Assembly: GCA_947568835.1 (NCBI GenBank)
Contig: OX387602.1
Span: forward strand, 8,402,570 to 8,466,569
Reading direction: 5' to 3'
From: Protonemura montana
Lineage: Eukaryota > Arthropoda > Insecta > Plecoptera > Nemouridae
Length of the DNA: 64,000 nucleotides
A program made the position numbers and the translations under genes. This document shows positions 1 through 10,274 of this stretch, piece after piece. The notes beneath the pieces were generated by a model. It did not search any database, was not told the DNA's origin, and worked only from the letters and a program-made list of their open reading frames with translations. How positions within the stretch are numbered: the stretch's first letter is position 1; each line of letters begins with the position of its first letter.

Positions 1-156
1 TGGACTGTGGTGCAAGATTGAATTATTTTGGCCGTGTTTGGTAGTGAATAGTGACGAAACTGATCATTTGGCATACATTTCATTTCAGTACAATTAACTA
101 ATAAGCCTCTATTATGCCACTGGTTTTATAATTTTAGTAAGAAAAATAGGGCTTAC
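1..156 (-). other. Start of the intron after the SAM-like exon
   Basis: AT-rich sequence after the splice donor at 155-156. No acceptor or following exon is seen before the window edge. Confidence 0.35.
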
Positions 157-247
157 CTTTGATAGCGTCTGCCAACGTCTCGGAGACTCCATTCGCCACT
201 AAATACACACGCAAGGTCTCGATGTCAAACTTTTCAACATCACCCAT
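157..247 (-). CDS. First coding exon of a possible SAM-like-domain protein (partial)
   Basis: On the minus strand an ATG at 247 (G at -3, G at +4, in-frame TGA 12 codons upstream) opens 30 codons that end in a good splice donor (AAAG|GTAAGC, GT at 155-156), leaving a phase-1 junction. The peptide begins MGDVEKFDIETLRVYL and continues VANGVSETLADAIK. This acidic amphipathic pattern, an aromatic/acidic N-cap followed by a short helix and a 'NGVSE' turn, is what the first helices of SAM domains in many invertebrate proteins look like, from memory of the family. The rest of the gene lies left of the window, so neither domain nor function can be confirmed. It is on the same strand as the esterase exons and downstream of them, so it is either an independent gene, a gene nested in an esterase intron, or a chance open frame with a good donor. 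Confidence 0.42.
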
Positions 248-540
248 GACTTCGCAGAGGAACACCGATAGTGGGTGGACTCACATACCGCACCGCGTAA
301 CGGACAAATACGTTCACTGGAAGACACTGTCGCGCGTTGTGATTCATGAATACTCGAACGCGCTAACCCAAAACACAGAAAGTGAGAGAGTCGTCCAGAG
401 CGAGGTTGCTGACGCCTGTATTTCCCATGTGTTTTAGTACAGATATTATCTTTGTCAACGAATTTGGTCGCATAAGCAAGAAATAATCTATCTGCATTTG
501 TCCGCTAATTCACTTTTTTGTGAGTTATTATCGCCCTTGT
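248..540 (-). other. Probable 5' leader/upstream region of the SAM-like gene
   Basis: About 190 bp immediately upstream of the ATG at 247 (248-437) is richer in CpG than its surroundings, as expected for a 5' UTR or promoter. The plus-strand open frame of 92 codons here runs opposite to the better supported minus-strand exon and looks like no known protein. No TATA box is seen. Confidence 0.3.
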
Positions 541-554
541 TAATGATTCAACGA

Positions 555-720
555 TCTCTGCCACTCATATAAAGAGCTAAATCTGCTCACTCTTTCTAAA
601 TGAGTGGAATAACAACTCTCCAAAGAGTCAATAAAACTGAAATTCACTCATGAATGAGTCAAAAAAGACGTGACTCTTTCAAAGAGTGAACATTTCACTC
701 ATGTTTATTTAGAGTGTAGA
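555..720. repeat. Cluster of short palindromes built from ACTCAT/ACTCTT and their complements
   Basis: Within about 165 bp there are roughly ten occurrences of ACTCAT, ACTCTTT or their reverse complements. Three are arranged as small hairpins: 615-628 (ACTCTccaAAGAGT), 646-659 (ACTCATgaATGAGT) and 673-687 (ACTCTTTcAAAGAGT, perfect with one centre base). A consensus AP-1-type TGAGTCA lies at the end of the second hairpin. It could be a decayed inverted-repeat element or a clustered binding-site array. Confidence 0.6.
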
Positions 721-1229
721 CTTGGTGTTTTCTCTTACTGAATTGACTGTAGCGAAAGTCGGGACTTGAGATTAAATTTCAACTCGTTTTCAACTGCTTT
801 CAATTGCTTTCAAATGCGACCGTGAGAAACCATGCCGTCTGCCTGTCAAAAAAGGCTCAGAACTCGGCGAATTTAAATAAGAATACAATTGGAATTTGCT
901 TAGATATGAATCAGATGATGCATTTATAGAAAGGTATTAAAAAATAATTACAAAGCATTGTCATGATGTTTGCATGGAACTAGAAGTTAAACTTTATTGA
1001 TCATTTTTATCACCACATAAAGGTGTAAATCAATCATAATTACTGTGACACTTTTAGCGTACATGGCCATTACAATGCATGTTATGCTTCATAGACTTAT
1101 GTATTTATATTTCCAAATTGGGGCACTTTGGTTATGTAATTAGGTAAAATAGATACGGGTGTGAGCTTTGATCTGTATGACCTAACAAAGGTAAGTGTTG
1201 GGTTTAAATGCTCATTTACATTGACATAC
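721..1229. other. AT-rich stretch below esterase exon 2, no coding exon seen
   Basis: If the esterase gene is intact this is intron 2 sequence. I looked on the minus strand for the next esterase exon (oxyanion-hole HGGG region) and did not find it. No other feature is recognised. Confidence 0.5.
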
Positions 1230-1376
1230 CTTGTTAGTGTAAACGTTCAGATGGAGACAGTCTTCGCTTTGTTCGGCGTCGGCTCGCAACTGAATATCGG
1301 CGTTTTGAGGGCACATCGGCCCGAAATAAGTGCAGTTCCTCGTTTCAGTCCAAGGCACGGTCCACTTAAAGGGTCT
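1230..1376 (-). CDS. Carboxylesterase-family protein, coding exon 2
   Basis: A 147-bp, 49-codon exon bounded by a good acceptor (TTCATTCACAG, AG at 1377-1378) and donor (AACAAG|GTATGT). Both ends are phase 0, so it joins exon 1 without changing frame. It encodes the part of the esterase N-domain starting RPFKWTVPWTETRNCTYFGP, then PMCPQ and SEDCLHLNVYTN. In the carboxylesterase/cholinesterase alpha-beta hydrolases the SEDCLxLN cysteine forms a disulfide with an upstream cysteine. Here the pair would be C91 (MCPQ) and C109 of the joined protein. NCT at N83 is a likely glycosylation site. The catalytic serine (GESAG) elbow, the acid and the histidine lie in later exons that I cannot find in the window. 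Confidence 0.88.
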
Positions 1377-2118
1377 CTGTGAATGAAAACGGGATCCCCG
1401 AGTTAAATTCAAGTCAATGGTGTCCGTAACGATTTGAAAAAACGAGAATTTGATTTATTTCCTATGACAAAATTACTTGTTTTACATGCTTTACAAGTAC
1501 ATGTTACATAATCTTAGAGACGTTATAGCTAAGTGCCAGCAATAATGTCCAGCTGTTGGGAGCTCCACTATTATTTTTTATTTTTATTTGTTTATTTAAA
1601 TTTTTTACAGATTTACAAACAATAAGTACTTTCTAGCCAAAGAGTCACCATTGGTTTAAATCTTGATGTAATTTCTTATATCTTCAATTCCTATACATAA
1701 TTAAAGAATACTTCTAATAAGAGTGAAATTACAAAAGTAACAAAATTCGAAACTGTGTTAAAAATGCTTGTGTACCAAGCTAGGGTAACTTTCAATCTGT
1801 TATTTCGTGAAACAATATTTTTATTTTCGAATTCTGATGCGTGTTAGCTATATTTAGAAGTCACAGAAAATCTGAACAGTTGATACCGAGAGTTCAGAAA
1901 ACTCGATTTCTAGAGAAAGCTTGGTGTTACAGAGCTGCTCTAAAATAAAACATTGTACAAATATTGTTTTGAACTGGCTGAAATCTGGATCTATTTCTAA
2001 AGCAACTATAAAAAAAAAGCCAAGACATTTTGACACACTAACTACAACCACCACCGCTACCTCTTAAAAACCATCCTCCAAAAAACCGCATGCTGATATT
2101 AAAAAGCCTTCCACTTAC
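1377..2118 (-). other. Esterase intron 1 (742 bp)
   Basis: Delimited by the donor CAA|GTAAGT at 2118/2117 and the acceptor at 1378/1377 on the minus strand. Both flanking exons end or start at phase 0. The interior is AT-rich, with an A/T-rich tract around 1570-1620 and no recognised element. Confidence 0.8.
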
Positions 2119-2325
2119 TTGAAACCGATATGTGCCTATTGGCGGTTCAGCAAAGGGCAGCCGATGATACTGATAAATCGTCCTGTTCGTCCAGAAAGAC
2201 TGTGTCGTGATCCCTTCTATTCTTCCCAATCCAGGCAAATCAATCACCTCTCCCACAGTAAATTGAATCAATGCGACAATCACCACGAGGCCCACTTGGC
2301 CGCGACGGTAACGAGTGACAGACAT
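2119..2325 (-). CDS. Carboxylesterase-family protein, coding exon 1 with signal peptide
   Basis: A 207-bp, 69-codon first coding exon. ATG at 2325; donor GTAAGT at 2113-2118 on the minus strand, phase 0. Residues 1-8 are polar with basic RYRR. Residues about 11-24 are hydrophobic (VGLVVIVALIQFTV), followed by a plausible cleavage near G25/E26, so the protein is secreted or enters the ER. The mature N-terminus (IDLPGLGRIEG, then RLPFAEPPIGTYRF) is the classic start of carboxylesterase/cholinesterase-family proteins: a short beta hairpin and the 'ipYAxPPxGxxRF' motif. NRT at N47 is a glycosylation sequon. Exons 1 and 2 together give 118 of the usual 500-600 residues. The full enzyme would hydrolyse carboxylic esters (juvenile hormone, pheromone, lipid or xenobiotic), but the subfamily cannot be told from this part. 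The other exons may lie beyond the window, or this is a 5' gene fragment. Confidence 0.9.
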
Positions 2326-2480
2326 TGTCAGACACTGTGTTGATGTCGGTGCTGGTTGTTATGTGAAGTACAGCAGAACCATGCTCTACGATTTCGCCTC
2401 TCCTTATCGCCATTGGCTAGCATCTACGCTGTGTGGTGGCTCAAGACTTGATAAGATAATTATATCGAAGTGATCTGGCA
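2326..2480 (-). promoter_or_regulatory. Putative upstream region of the esterase gene
   Basis: Read on the minus strand, this segment holds two tandem TTATC (GATA-type) sites, a CCAAT box (AGCCAATGG) with a nearby GATAAG, and a short upstream ATG at 2382 opening an 8-codon reading frame that ends 34 bases before the esterase ATG. GATA sites are common upstream of gut-expressed arthropod esterases. Whether this is leader or promoter depends on the unknown transcription start. Confidence 0.3.
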
Positions 2481-2686
2481 TTGAATAGAGCGTTTGTATG
2501 TTGCGTTTGTATTTTGGGACGCAAGGTCTGGCGGTCACTCGTCGTGTAAAGCTTTTGTGTGTTGAGTGTGTATAAGTCTGTGTGTTGGAAGCTGGGGCTC
2601 AGATCAATAAAAGGCTACGCAATAGGAATGATAGGAATCCGCATTGCCACAGAGCAAAATAGAGAAAAAATATATTATAGGATATG

Positions 2687-2711
2687 TTTTTTTTTTTTTT
2701 TTTTTTTTTTT
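2687..2711. repeat. Poly-T tract (25 T)
   Basis: Uninterrupted run of 25 T. Could be a retroposon tail read from the opposite strand. No flanking duplication is visible. Confidence 0.9.
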
Positions 2712-3289
2712 AGTTGAGTACCTATTATAAGAACGAGTATTTTATGAATGCATACTGAAAATTTCGATAAAAACTAATCAAAACAGCCAGGTGAACATGG
2801 TTTTAGGTATTTACTGGAAATGTGAAATTGTAGAGTTATGTAATCTAATTGTACATACACTGTTTGTAAATTTGTCTTTAGCCTCAGTGTTTTGAACGAA
2901 TCATGTAATCTTGGACAGTTCAATGACAAGATCAAAGAATTGCACTTTCTAATAACTAAATTAATTCAGTTTTACTTGTTTCAGAAAGTAGCAAAAATGG
3001 GTAAAAAAAGGTATTTAGTTATTTAAGTTTATATGTATTTTATTTGATACTTCAGATAATAATAGGGTTCACATTTTTTTATGCAAGCAAATTTGCAATC
3101 TAAATCCGATTTCACAGTTTTAATATTTTTCGCCCGAAGTTGTTTATCCTTGCCATATTCGATTTATTTCTACAAAACCCATTTTGATACATAATTAAAA
3201 GTTGATAGACTTAGTGCCGGTATTTCAGTGATTCGTTAAGAACTTAACAGTCCGTTAATTTGTTATTAGCAAAGAAACATCCAAACAGA
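2712..3289. other. AT-rich spacer between two poly-T tracts
   Basis: About 580 bp with no open frame of note, no splice-bounded exon and no recognised repeat family. Confidence 0.5.
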
Positions 3290-3312
3290 TTTTTTTTTTT
3301 TTTTTTTTTTTT
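3290..3312. repeat. Poly-T tract (23 T)
   Basis: Uninterrupted run of 23 T about 600 bp from the similar run at 2687. The two may be tails of separate old retroposon insertions. Confidence 0.9.
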
Positions 3313-3565
3313 GAACTCTTTGTCTATTACATAACATGTCACTGGACAACCGGCACATAGTTATCTCTAATATTTTTTATTTGAGAACTATTATTTTTGC
3401 TAACCATAACAACCATAAGAATAATGATAAGTTACAGCAGGCATTTCTCAAGCCTACATTTTGGAACCAGCGATCACATTCCTCTTTGAGAGGTGCAACG
3501 TAAACTGCATAGACTAGTACTGGATGGGGTAGTAAAGCTATTTGCATCCCTTCCCACAGCAACAG

Positions 3566-3638
3566 GACCGTGTGGCCTAATGGATAAGGCGTCGGACTTC
3601 GAATCCGAAGATTGCAGGTTCGAGTCCTGTCACGGTCG
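3566..3638 (+). tRNA. tRNA-Arg-TCG: tRNA-Arg (anticodon UCG)
   Basis: A 73-nt intronless tRNA gene with every arm of the cloverleaf. The acceptor stem GACCGTG pairs with CACGGTC. The D-arm is GCCT/AGGC. The anticodon stem TCGGA/TCCGA encloses the loop CTTCGAA with anticodon TCG. The variable loop is AGATT, and the T-arm GCAGG-TTCGAGT-CCTGT has one wobble pair. The discriminator is G. Internal A-box (TGGCCTAATGG) and B-box (GGTTCGAGTCC) promoters are intact. It decodes CGA codons as arginine. Nothing suggests a pseudogene. Confidence 0.97.
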
Positions 3639-3642
3639 GTCA

Positions 3643-3650
3643 TTTTTTTT
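3643..3650 (+). terminator. RNA polymerase III terminator of tRNA-Arg
   Basis: Run of eight T beginning five bases after the mature 3' end, as usual for Pol III genes. Confidence 0.92.
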
Positions 3651-4343
3651 AGACAGCCCACAATCGATTAAAATAGTTAGTCATGATTTACACAATAGTT
3701 GTGGAGTTATTATTGGCTTGCATTAGCAAGTATCCATCGAGTATAAGTGGAATGACAAGCGAACTTGTGTCCCACTGCTCTATCAAAAAGTCAGTCGTGA
3801 TAACAATCTAAATTTATCCTTTTCTGTCCTCTCAAAGCCGCTAATCTCAATTGTAAAGCTGTAAAGAGAATGTTGAAATACTGAGCCTCTATTCGATGAA
3901 AATAGAGCTGATTGTGTGGATGCTCGTGAGTGAATTGCATTAAACCGCGTGCAAGTGATGGTCGCCGCAACAGCGCTTGCGCCTTGGAATCGATGGGATG
4001 CTGTCTGGACCAAATTCATCCCTTCCCTTCTAGGTGTCGTGCGGGTTGCGGTTTAGAGTTCATGGTGAAGGGCCATCTATTGCCGTAATGTTGTACCCAA
4101 CGTTAAAGGCTAAGACAAGGTTTAACCTAATGATTCGTCGACTTGTTATGTGCCGACCAACAGAACCCTAGTTCTGGCACGTTCCGATCTTATGATGGCT
4201 TAGTGTGGCTTATTATGATAAGTAAGACATATATTGACATTTTATTATATGTTAGACATATCGGCAAGCCATATGGCAGAAGAAGATAGTTTCGCATGCC
4301 CGTTCTCTAGGTTTAAAACTAGTCACAGGACCACTTACTTTAT
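3651..4343. other. Unique spacer between tRNA-Arg and the hAT MITE
   Basis: No coding exon, RNA gene or repeat recognised. Confidence 0.5.
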
Positions 4344-4838
4344 GTAATTTGCAGTGGTGTAGTCGAGGGTGTACGTGGGTATACGCCGTATACCAAAAAA
4401 ACTTTTTGACACCGAGCGTATACCCAAAAAAATACAGGGTATACGCCCAATAAATACTCTTTGCAAAACTTTAAAATGCGTTTTGCAACGACAATTCTTA
4501 ATCTCCCTACAACCTGCACTTTAAAAACTCGAAAAGCAAAGTTTATTCCGAAAAGTGGGTAGTCCGTGTATAGTAGCGGTTCGTATGATCTGGATGGGTA
4601 TGAAATGGTTTTTCCAAGCAGTCAACAACACCAAGTAGTAGTTTTAGTGTTGATAGGAATGAACTATCTATGAACTATAACTAGTGAACAGACTAAAGGT
4701 AAAGCATGAAAACCCCTCCACCCCCACCCCCCACCCCCCAGTACCTAACCTAGTGATGACCACGGAATTTGAAACTCACAGCCTGATAATCCAGCGTATA
4801 CCCAAAAAATAATGTAGGACTACACCACTGGTAATTTG
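4344..4838. mobile_element. hAT-type MITE, 479 bp, with 8-bp target-site duplication
   Basis: The element spans 4352-4830. It starts CAGTGGTGTAGTC and ends with the exact reverse complement, a perfect 13-bp terminal inverted repeat. GGGTATACGC occurs subterminally at both ends in opposite orientation. The flanks are an exact 8-bp duplication, GTAATTTG (4344-4351 and 4831-4838), the signature target size of hAT transposases; a CAGnGGnG terminus is also usual for hAT. The interior has no transposase frame, a C-rich tract near 4712-4740 and extra copies of the GTATACCC motif, so it is non-autonomous. The exact duplication and TIRs argue for a fairly recent insertion. Confidence 0.95.
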
Positions 4839-7267
4839 TAATTGATAATAACATGATAATAATAAAACTACAATTGCAGGGCTCAAGGAACGATACGAAT
4901 CCAATTCGTTACAAAAATTAAGTCACTGTTGCGACCTGTACAGATTTTTATACACCAAACCCTCCAAGTTCATTTGTCAACCACCAATGCGGTTGGTATT
5001 TTGTAGTCAGTATGGTCGTTATGGCAAGCTATGTGACCTTCAGCGAGTCAAACTGGGGAGTCGAGTGTGTGGTCAGTATTCGCTTAATTTTCAAACGAGC
5101 CGGTTGGGACTTTTTAGTGTCTCATGCGTTTTCTGCACTTGATTGAACAAGTAGTGATATGCCTATCTGTGTAATTACTCGGTACAACAAAGTGAAGTGG
5201 TATACTTAACTAAAAATGTATTAGGCAATTGAAATGCTTGTCAGACGAGAAGTAGGTGATAACGGTGAGTTAATATTTCTTTAATTCATACTTTTACCTA
5301 CCTTTATACTTATTCTACAGATAGAAAAATGTCCCAATAGGAAATAGTTAGGTGATTAGTCTAGTGAGCGAAGTGAATTGTAATTAATTATCTTTATGAA
5401 GCTGCTAATATGCAAGCGATTATGATATTTCTATATAGTTTCGCCATTCCCATTTGAATCTCATTTTCTCTAATAATTCCACACCAAATTTTATATCTCC
5501 ACATCTCCAAAATGTAATTCCTAATGCACACGCAACAAAAAATAATAAGGGTATTTTCTACGAAACTGTATCAAATATCTACTACGATTTGGAGCACGCA
5601 TGAAAAACGTCGGTACAGCTCCGTCATTTTTGGCTAGCCACATTTGTAAAAAGATCTCAATGCAGTACAAATTAAATTTCGGGCCTGGCTAGATGAATTC
5701 GTACTTTTCGGCATAGCAGAAGAACCAGCATTTATCATCTTGATGTAAAGATGGATCGATGTGTCGATAATGGTCCGATGGTCGGATTTCCTCCATCAGT
5801 TGCCAAATAAATGTTTCAATTCAATTCAGAATATCAGTGAAGATTATGTTTGTGACCAAATTATTCGCAAATATAATTTTCCGACTGTGGTAAAAAACGA
5901 AATACTTATATTTATATTCTCAAGTTCCACCAGTGAGTTCCACTCATCTGGCCGGATAGAAAAACCAGAAAATCCTGGTTTTCCTTTGGTAAATTACTTT
6001 GAAATGAAATTGGAATGCCAGCGTCAGTTGTCACATGTTTTCTCTTTTGCACCAACATCATTGGTTCAAAATGCAGGCAAGAAAAATAAGGTCTCTCTTC
6101 AGTAAAACTAATTATGTAGGTACTTACCAAAGTACGAGTTTTATGTATCCACATGGTTACCGGCGACCTTGTTCATAGCCAGGCTATATTTATTATGGCA
6201 TACCGTAGGGGACGGCGAAAACATAAACAAACCCAAATGAGTCTCTCAACTACATATATGTCAACCGTAGCCAGTACCACTACAATACTGATGCCAGACT
6301 GTCTTTCCGAAAAATATCACCAAATTACTTCTTAATTAACACAACTGGAAGATGCTTCTGGGTGGAGTCACCGTCGTTTTGAGTGTTGAGACATTTGTTA
6401 AATTTCTCGCAGATTACTCGCATTTGAGACTGGTTTACACTCAATTAAACTTTTTCAAAGCTAGCCTCAACGATTGATACATATGTATCACGGTATCAGT
6501 GGGGCAAGTCGTAATTATTTAACTGCAATAGTTTGTTTAAAAAGAATGACGCAAGCGCATTCGTGTGGCACCTACCGTTACCACACGTGGCCGGCTCGTC
6601 CTGTAATAAGACATATACACTCAATGGCACCATTGTAAATACTATAGAATAATTGATTGATTTTTAGCTAGGCATGCTATACTAGTGAAGCGAATTTAAC
6701 ATTACGAGCAAAACCTTGCGACTTCATAGATTTTAGTTTTAATATACTTCGTACAAAGCTTCAAGACCAGGGAATGATGAGTATTTATGTGCCTATTTAG
6801 TTTTGCTTAGTAGGTTCACAAGAAAGTGGTAATTCCAAGGGCTGGGTCAATGTCATTCAGTGAAATATTTTGTCACAACTAAATCCTGGCCCGACGCAAG
6901 TCTAGGACAACGTGGTATTGTACCACGACAAGTTTCCTCATCTTCACGCTAGGTGACTCTTGCATCTCACCAGTCACTTCGTGACGACCTGGCTTATAGA
7001 GTTTAGAACGAATCGAGACAGTTACGAATTTGTAAGGCATTTTATGCTTACTGGTATGATGGTGGGAAATTCAAGGAACATTTTTATACATTTGGCGATT
7101 ACCAAATCATTCAAAAGGTACTTAATTTATTTTCCAATAACTTTTCGAATTAGCTAAATTAAAATTCCAGGAATTCTTCCAACCAAATCGATAAATCTCA
7201 TACGTTAGGACGACAAAAATCAGCAATGTATCTCACTGGCTACACAATCATAATATTTCCTTCATGC
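4839..7267. other. Non-coding stretch; possible core promoter near 5075
   Basis: No protein-coding exon of known family. A plus-strand initiator/DPE pair at 5073-5106 and a possible 56-nt intron (5265-5320) are described separately. The short open frames at 5761-6335 resemble nothing known. Confidence 0.45.
5073..5106 (+). promoter_or_regulatory. Candidate initiator plus DPE core promoter
   Basis: TCAGTA at 5073-5078 matches the arthropod initiator core, with A+1 at 5075. GGTTG at 5102-5106 falls exactly at +28 to +32 and fits the downstream promoter element consensus RGWYV. There is no TATA box upstream, consistent with a DPE promoter. Such short motifs also occur by chance, and no coding gene is identified downstream. 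Confidence 0.33.
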
Positions 7268-7340
7268 TGGTTTTTAGACTCATGTCTACTTTATCTAACC
7301 TTAGCACTAGTATTGACAAAAACTATTTGAACTGGATTTT
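7268..7340 (+). repeat. Fragment of the repeat that borders the 31.6-kb palindromic element
   Basis: 73 bp aligned without gaps to 31607-31679 with five mismatches (93%). Identity stops abruptly at both ends. It shows that the left end of the 31.6-kb element belongs to a dispersed family. Confidence 0.88.
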
Positions 7341-9595
7341 GTCATAATTTTTCCCACTTCACCAAAATTGGTTTAGACTTTTGCACAAGACCTTGATACA
7401 ACCTTTACCTATACCACTATCAAATCAATCTGACCTTTTTTCTGCGTAACACCATTCAATTAAACATATAAAAAGCAATGCACGATCTAGGCTAATCAAA
7501 GCTATAAATCACTGATTTCCGTGACTGCATGTCACGCCTAGGATGGATTAGGTAAGCGATGGTCTATCCGGTGAAGACCCATTCATCAATACGGGCTCTC
7601 ACATTGGAGGCGCGCTGCATTCGCCATTCGCCGCTTATCTGGCACCTCGTTCATTTAAACATTACATGCAGAATGTATGTTTCACCATTGCTCCAGCGTT
7701 GCCTGGCGTTGGCCAGTGTTAGCCAGTGTTGGCTGGCACACCGGCTAAACCCCATTCAAACGGTAACGCACCGTACGGTCGTCTATCACACATTTAAATA
7801 ACACATCCGCGATTAGTATTGAGTGGCATTCGTGTTTCCATGGACGAATTTGACACATCTATTATTGCCTAGTGACAAGGATGGGATATTCTACACTCTG
7901 CAGCGGACGATGGATGATTATTCTGCGACTACCATTTCGGCCAAGTTGGAAAAATTGCATCAATCATTCTAATCAGATGGGTTCTTTTTTGCGAATGAAC
8001 GTGCAGATATTTTGGAGGTAGTGTTTTATGGTGTAGCCTAGGGTTATGATATATTTTATTGTGGATAATTTAGTTTGGAGGAAATTTGTTTTCTTTGTGA
8101 AGCCATAAGGCCGTATGAGACTCTTCAAAGGGAAGTACAAAGTTTGAAACTGTTTTCTAATTTGATGGCCAAGAGGTAATTATTAAAATAATTTTTCCAA
8201 GCATATTTTATTTTTTATGATGCAGTGGTATAGAACTGACAAGGTAGAAATAATTTTTAATGAAACTTCAGTCGTGAAAAAAAAACCCTTCAAAACCAAC
8301 GATTGAATAGATACAAAAAAAATAAGAGTTTGTTTACCTGAAGGCAAATATAACGATTCACTGCCAGTATATGGTCTAGCTGTTTTCGGGCGTTTGTTTA
8401 GGAAGTCGAGACGCGAAATATCTTGTTAACAAGGTTATCGCGGACGCCCATTGATTCCCGAATTTCCCAGAGTTTATATTGATTTGATTGAATAACATTC
8501 GTTGGTCTCGGATACACGCTCGAAAGCCACCGAACGAGATCGTCTTCTCTCAAGATGGGTGGCAGAGAAAAGAAGTAATTCTCAGGCCCTCCGGAAGTTG
8601 TAGTTCGGACCAACTGGTCGAAAGTTGAAATTGAAAGTTGAGTCAAGCAGTTAGTTAGGTACCGCCACCGGTAATTCTTTATCTCTTGTGCCGCGGAGGT
8701 AATCAAGCTTTATACCGCTTGGCACGTGGTTCGCCTGTCCCTCGTCCCCCCTCCCCCTCACCAACAGGGGCGAGTTAGTTGCGATTTATTGAGTCCAGTA
8801 TGTGGGGGGTGATATTACGATTCCGAGGACATCAACGTACGACGCTGGCAGCGATAATCACCGATAAAAGCAGTCAACTCTCAAGCTCGATTGCTTTGTC
8901 GACAGTAATAGTTGCTCCCTCCCTCCCTCTTTTCCTCCTTCTAGTGTCTCAAGCGAAAGATATCTGACCACAGAAATGGTCTTTCTGAATAAAAACCTGC
9001 ACTAGGAAACGTTTTGTAATGTCTTCATATAAGGGGAACTTTTTTTTCTTCTTGGAAACTAGTTGTGGAGGTGCCGTTTCCCAAGCGTTCAACAAAGTCT
9101 CTAGCTTTCCTCGATTTCTAAATAGCAAATTCATCCAGGAAATCATCACATTAGATCACAGAGATTTACGAGGAACTAACGCCCGCAGCATCTTTACGAT
9201 CATGCCTCGCTATAATGTGGTAAAGTTAGTAGATAATCAATTTCAAATCTATAGTGTATCCCCGATCCCATTAAACATTAAATATATCACCTCGAATGTG
9301 CGATCGCCGTAGGTACTGTTCTGACTGTGGCTCTTCGACGAGAAAATTTACTTTCTAGCAAGGAATAATATTCTACGTGAAATCCAGTTGCGAATCATCA
9401 ATTCGCCCAGGTAAATCTCCGTGGCTCAAGCAAGCGTGTTTAGAACGTAAGCTCCATCACGCCTTTGCTTGGTTCACTTTTATTACTTCTCTGGGCTCAC
9501 AATAGACTTACAATATGGAGTCCAGAGTTGGACTGCTAGAGCTCGGCGCTAAACCCACGGGGCCCCCGAGGAAGCGACGCCGCTCCTGCCTTAAT
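7341..9595. other. Non-coding stretch
   Basis: Contains a degenerate 10-bp tandem repeat at 7701-7740 (unit GGCCAGTGTT, about four copies). The minus-strand 102-codon frame at 8398-8706 and the plus-strand 97-codon frame at 9019-9312 show no recognisable domain. Confidence 0.45.
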
Positions 9596-9630
9596 CCCGG
9601 CGTCCCGGCGTCCCGGCGTCCCGGCGTCCC
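9596..9630. repeat. 8-bp tandem repeat (CCCGGCGT), 4.4 copies
   Basis: Perfect tandem copies in an otherwise mixed region. It produces the SRRPGVP-like peptide repeat in the overlapping open frame, which is not thereby a gene. Confidence 0.95.
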
Positions 9631-10274
9631 TACGTCTGCATGGTATCCAACCGTATCCCGATCCACCCCTCACACTCACCATGCTCACATCATATATAAC
9701 ATTACCTTTATCGCCGATATCGTCGACGAGTCACTGCCAGATTTGGATTTTATCAGGGATGAACAATGAAATCGGTGACGGCTTTACCGCAAATCTAGCC
9801 AATTGAGTGATGTTGCCGATTTACAATTTGCCATTTTATTTGCTGAAGTACCTATATCGGGGTTGCGAGTACAAAATAACGTCCCCCTAGTGACTTGCTT
9901 GGTATTACATTACTGGCATAGGTATTGTGTTGAACAAAACGAACAAGGTTTCGCTGTATGCAAGGGGTGGACGAACTAGTACCATCAGCAGATCTGCAGC
10001 GGTAAAATTATCCCATTCTTTATTAAAAAATTTTTTTGTCTATTGTTGTAAATTTAAATTTAAATACAGATTGCCACGTTATTATTATTGCGATTGATGG
10101 AAATGAACTTACCCTCTGCGCCGACGTGTTTCTATTTATCGAATTTAAATGGTTTTAAACATTTCGGTAATTCCAAGTGACACCGACGCACAGCATAATG
10201 GAATATTCGCACAGTAATATAGCATTTGACAGTTCACCTCCCAGTCTAATTACTCAGTACGGCGCAGAGAGCGC

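Noticed and set aside
159..437. 92-codon plus-strand frame
   Set aside because: Antisense to the better supported minus-strand exon with its splice donor. No domain similarity recognised.
3377..3661. Open frame of 94 codons on the minus strand, and a 77-codon frame on the plus strand (3493-3726)
   Set aside because: Both read through the tRNA-Arg gene. Phrases such as RTCNLRIRSPTPYPLGH are the familiar false translation of a tRNA.
9515..9769. 84-codon frame with a basic RKRRR stretch and repeated RRPGVP
   Set aside because: The peptide repeat is produced by the 8-bp CCCGGCGT microsatellite; no domain elsewhere.
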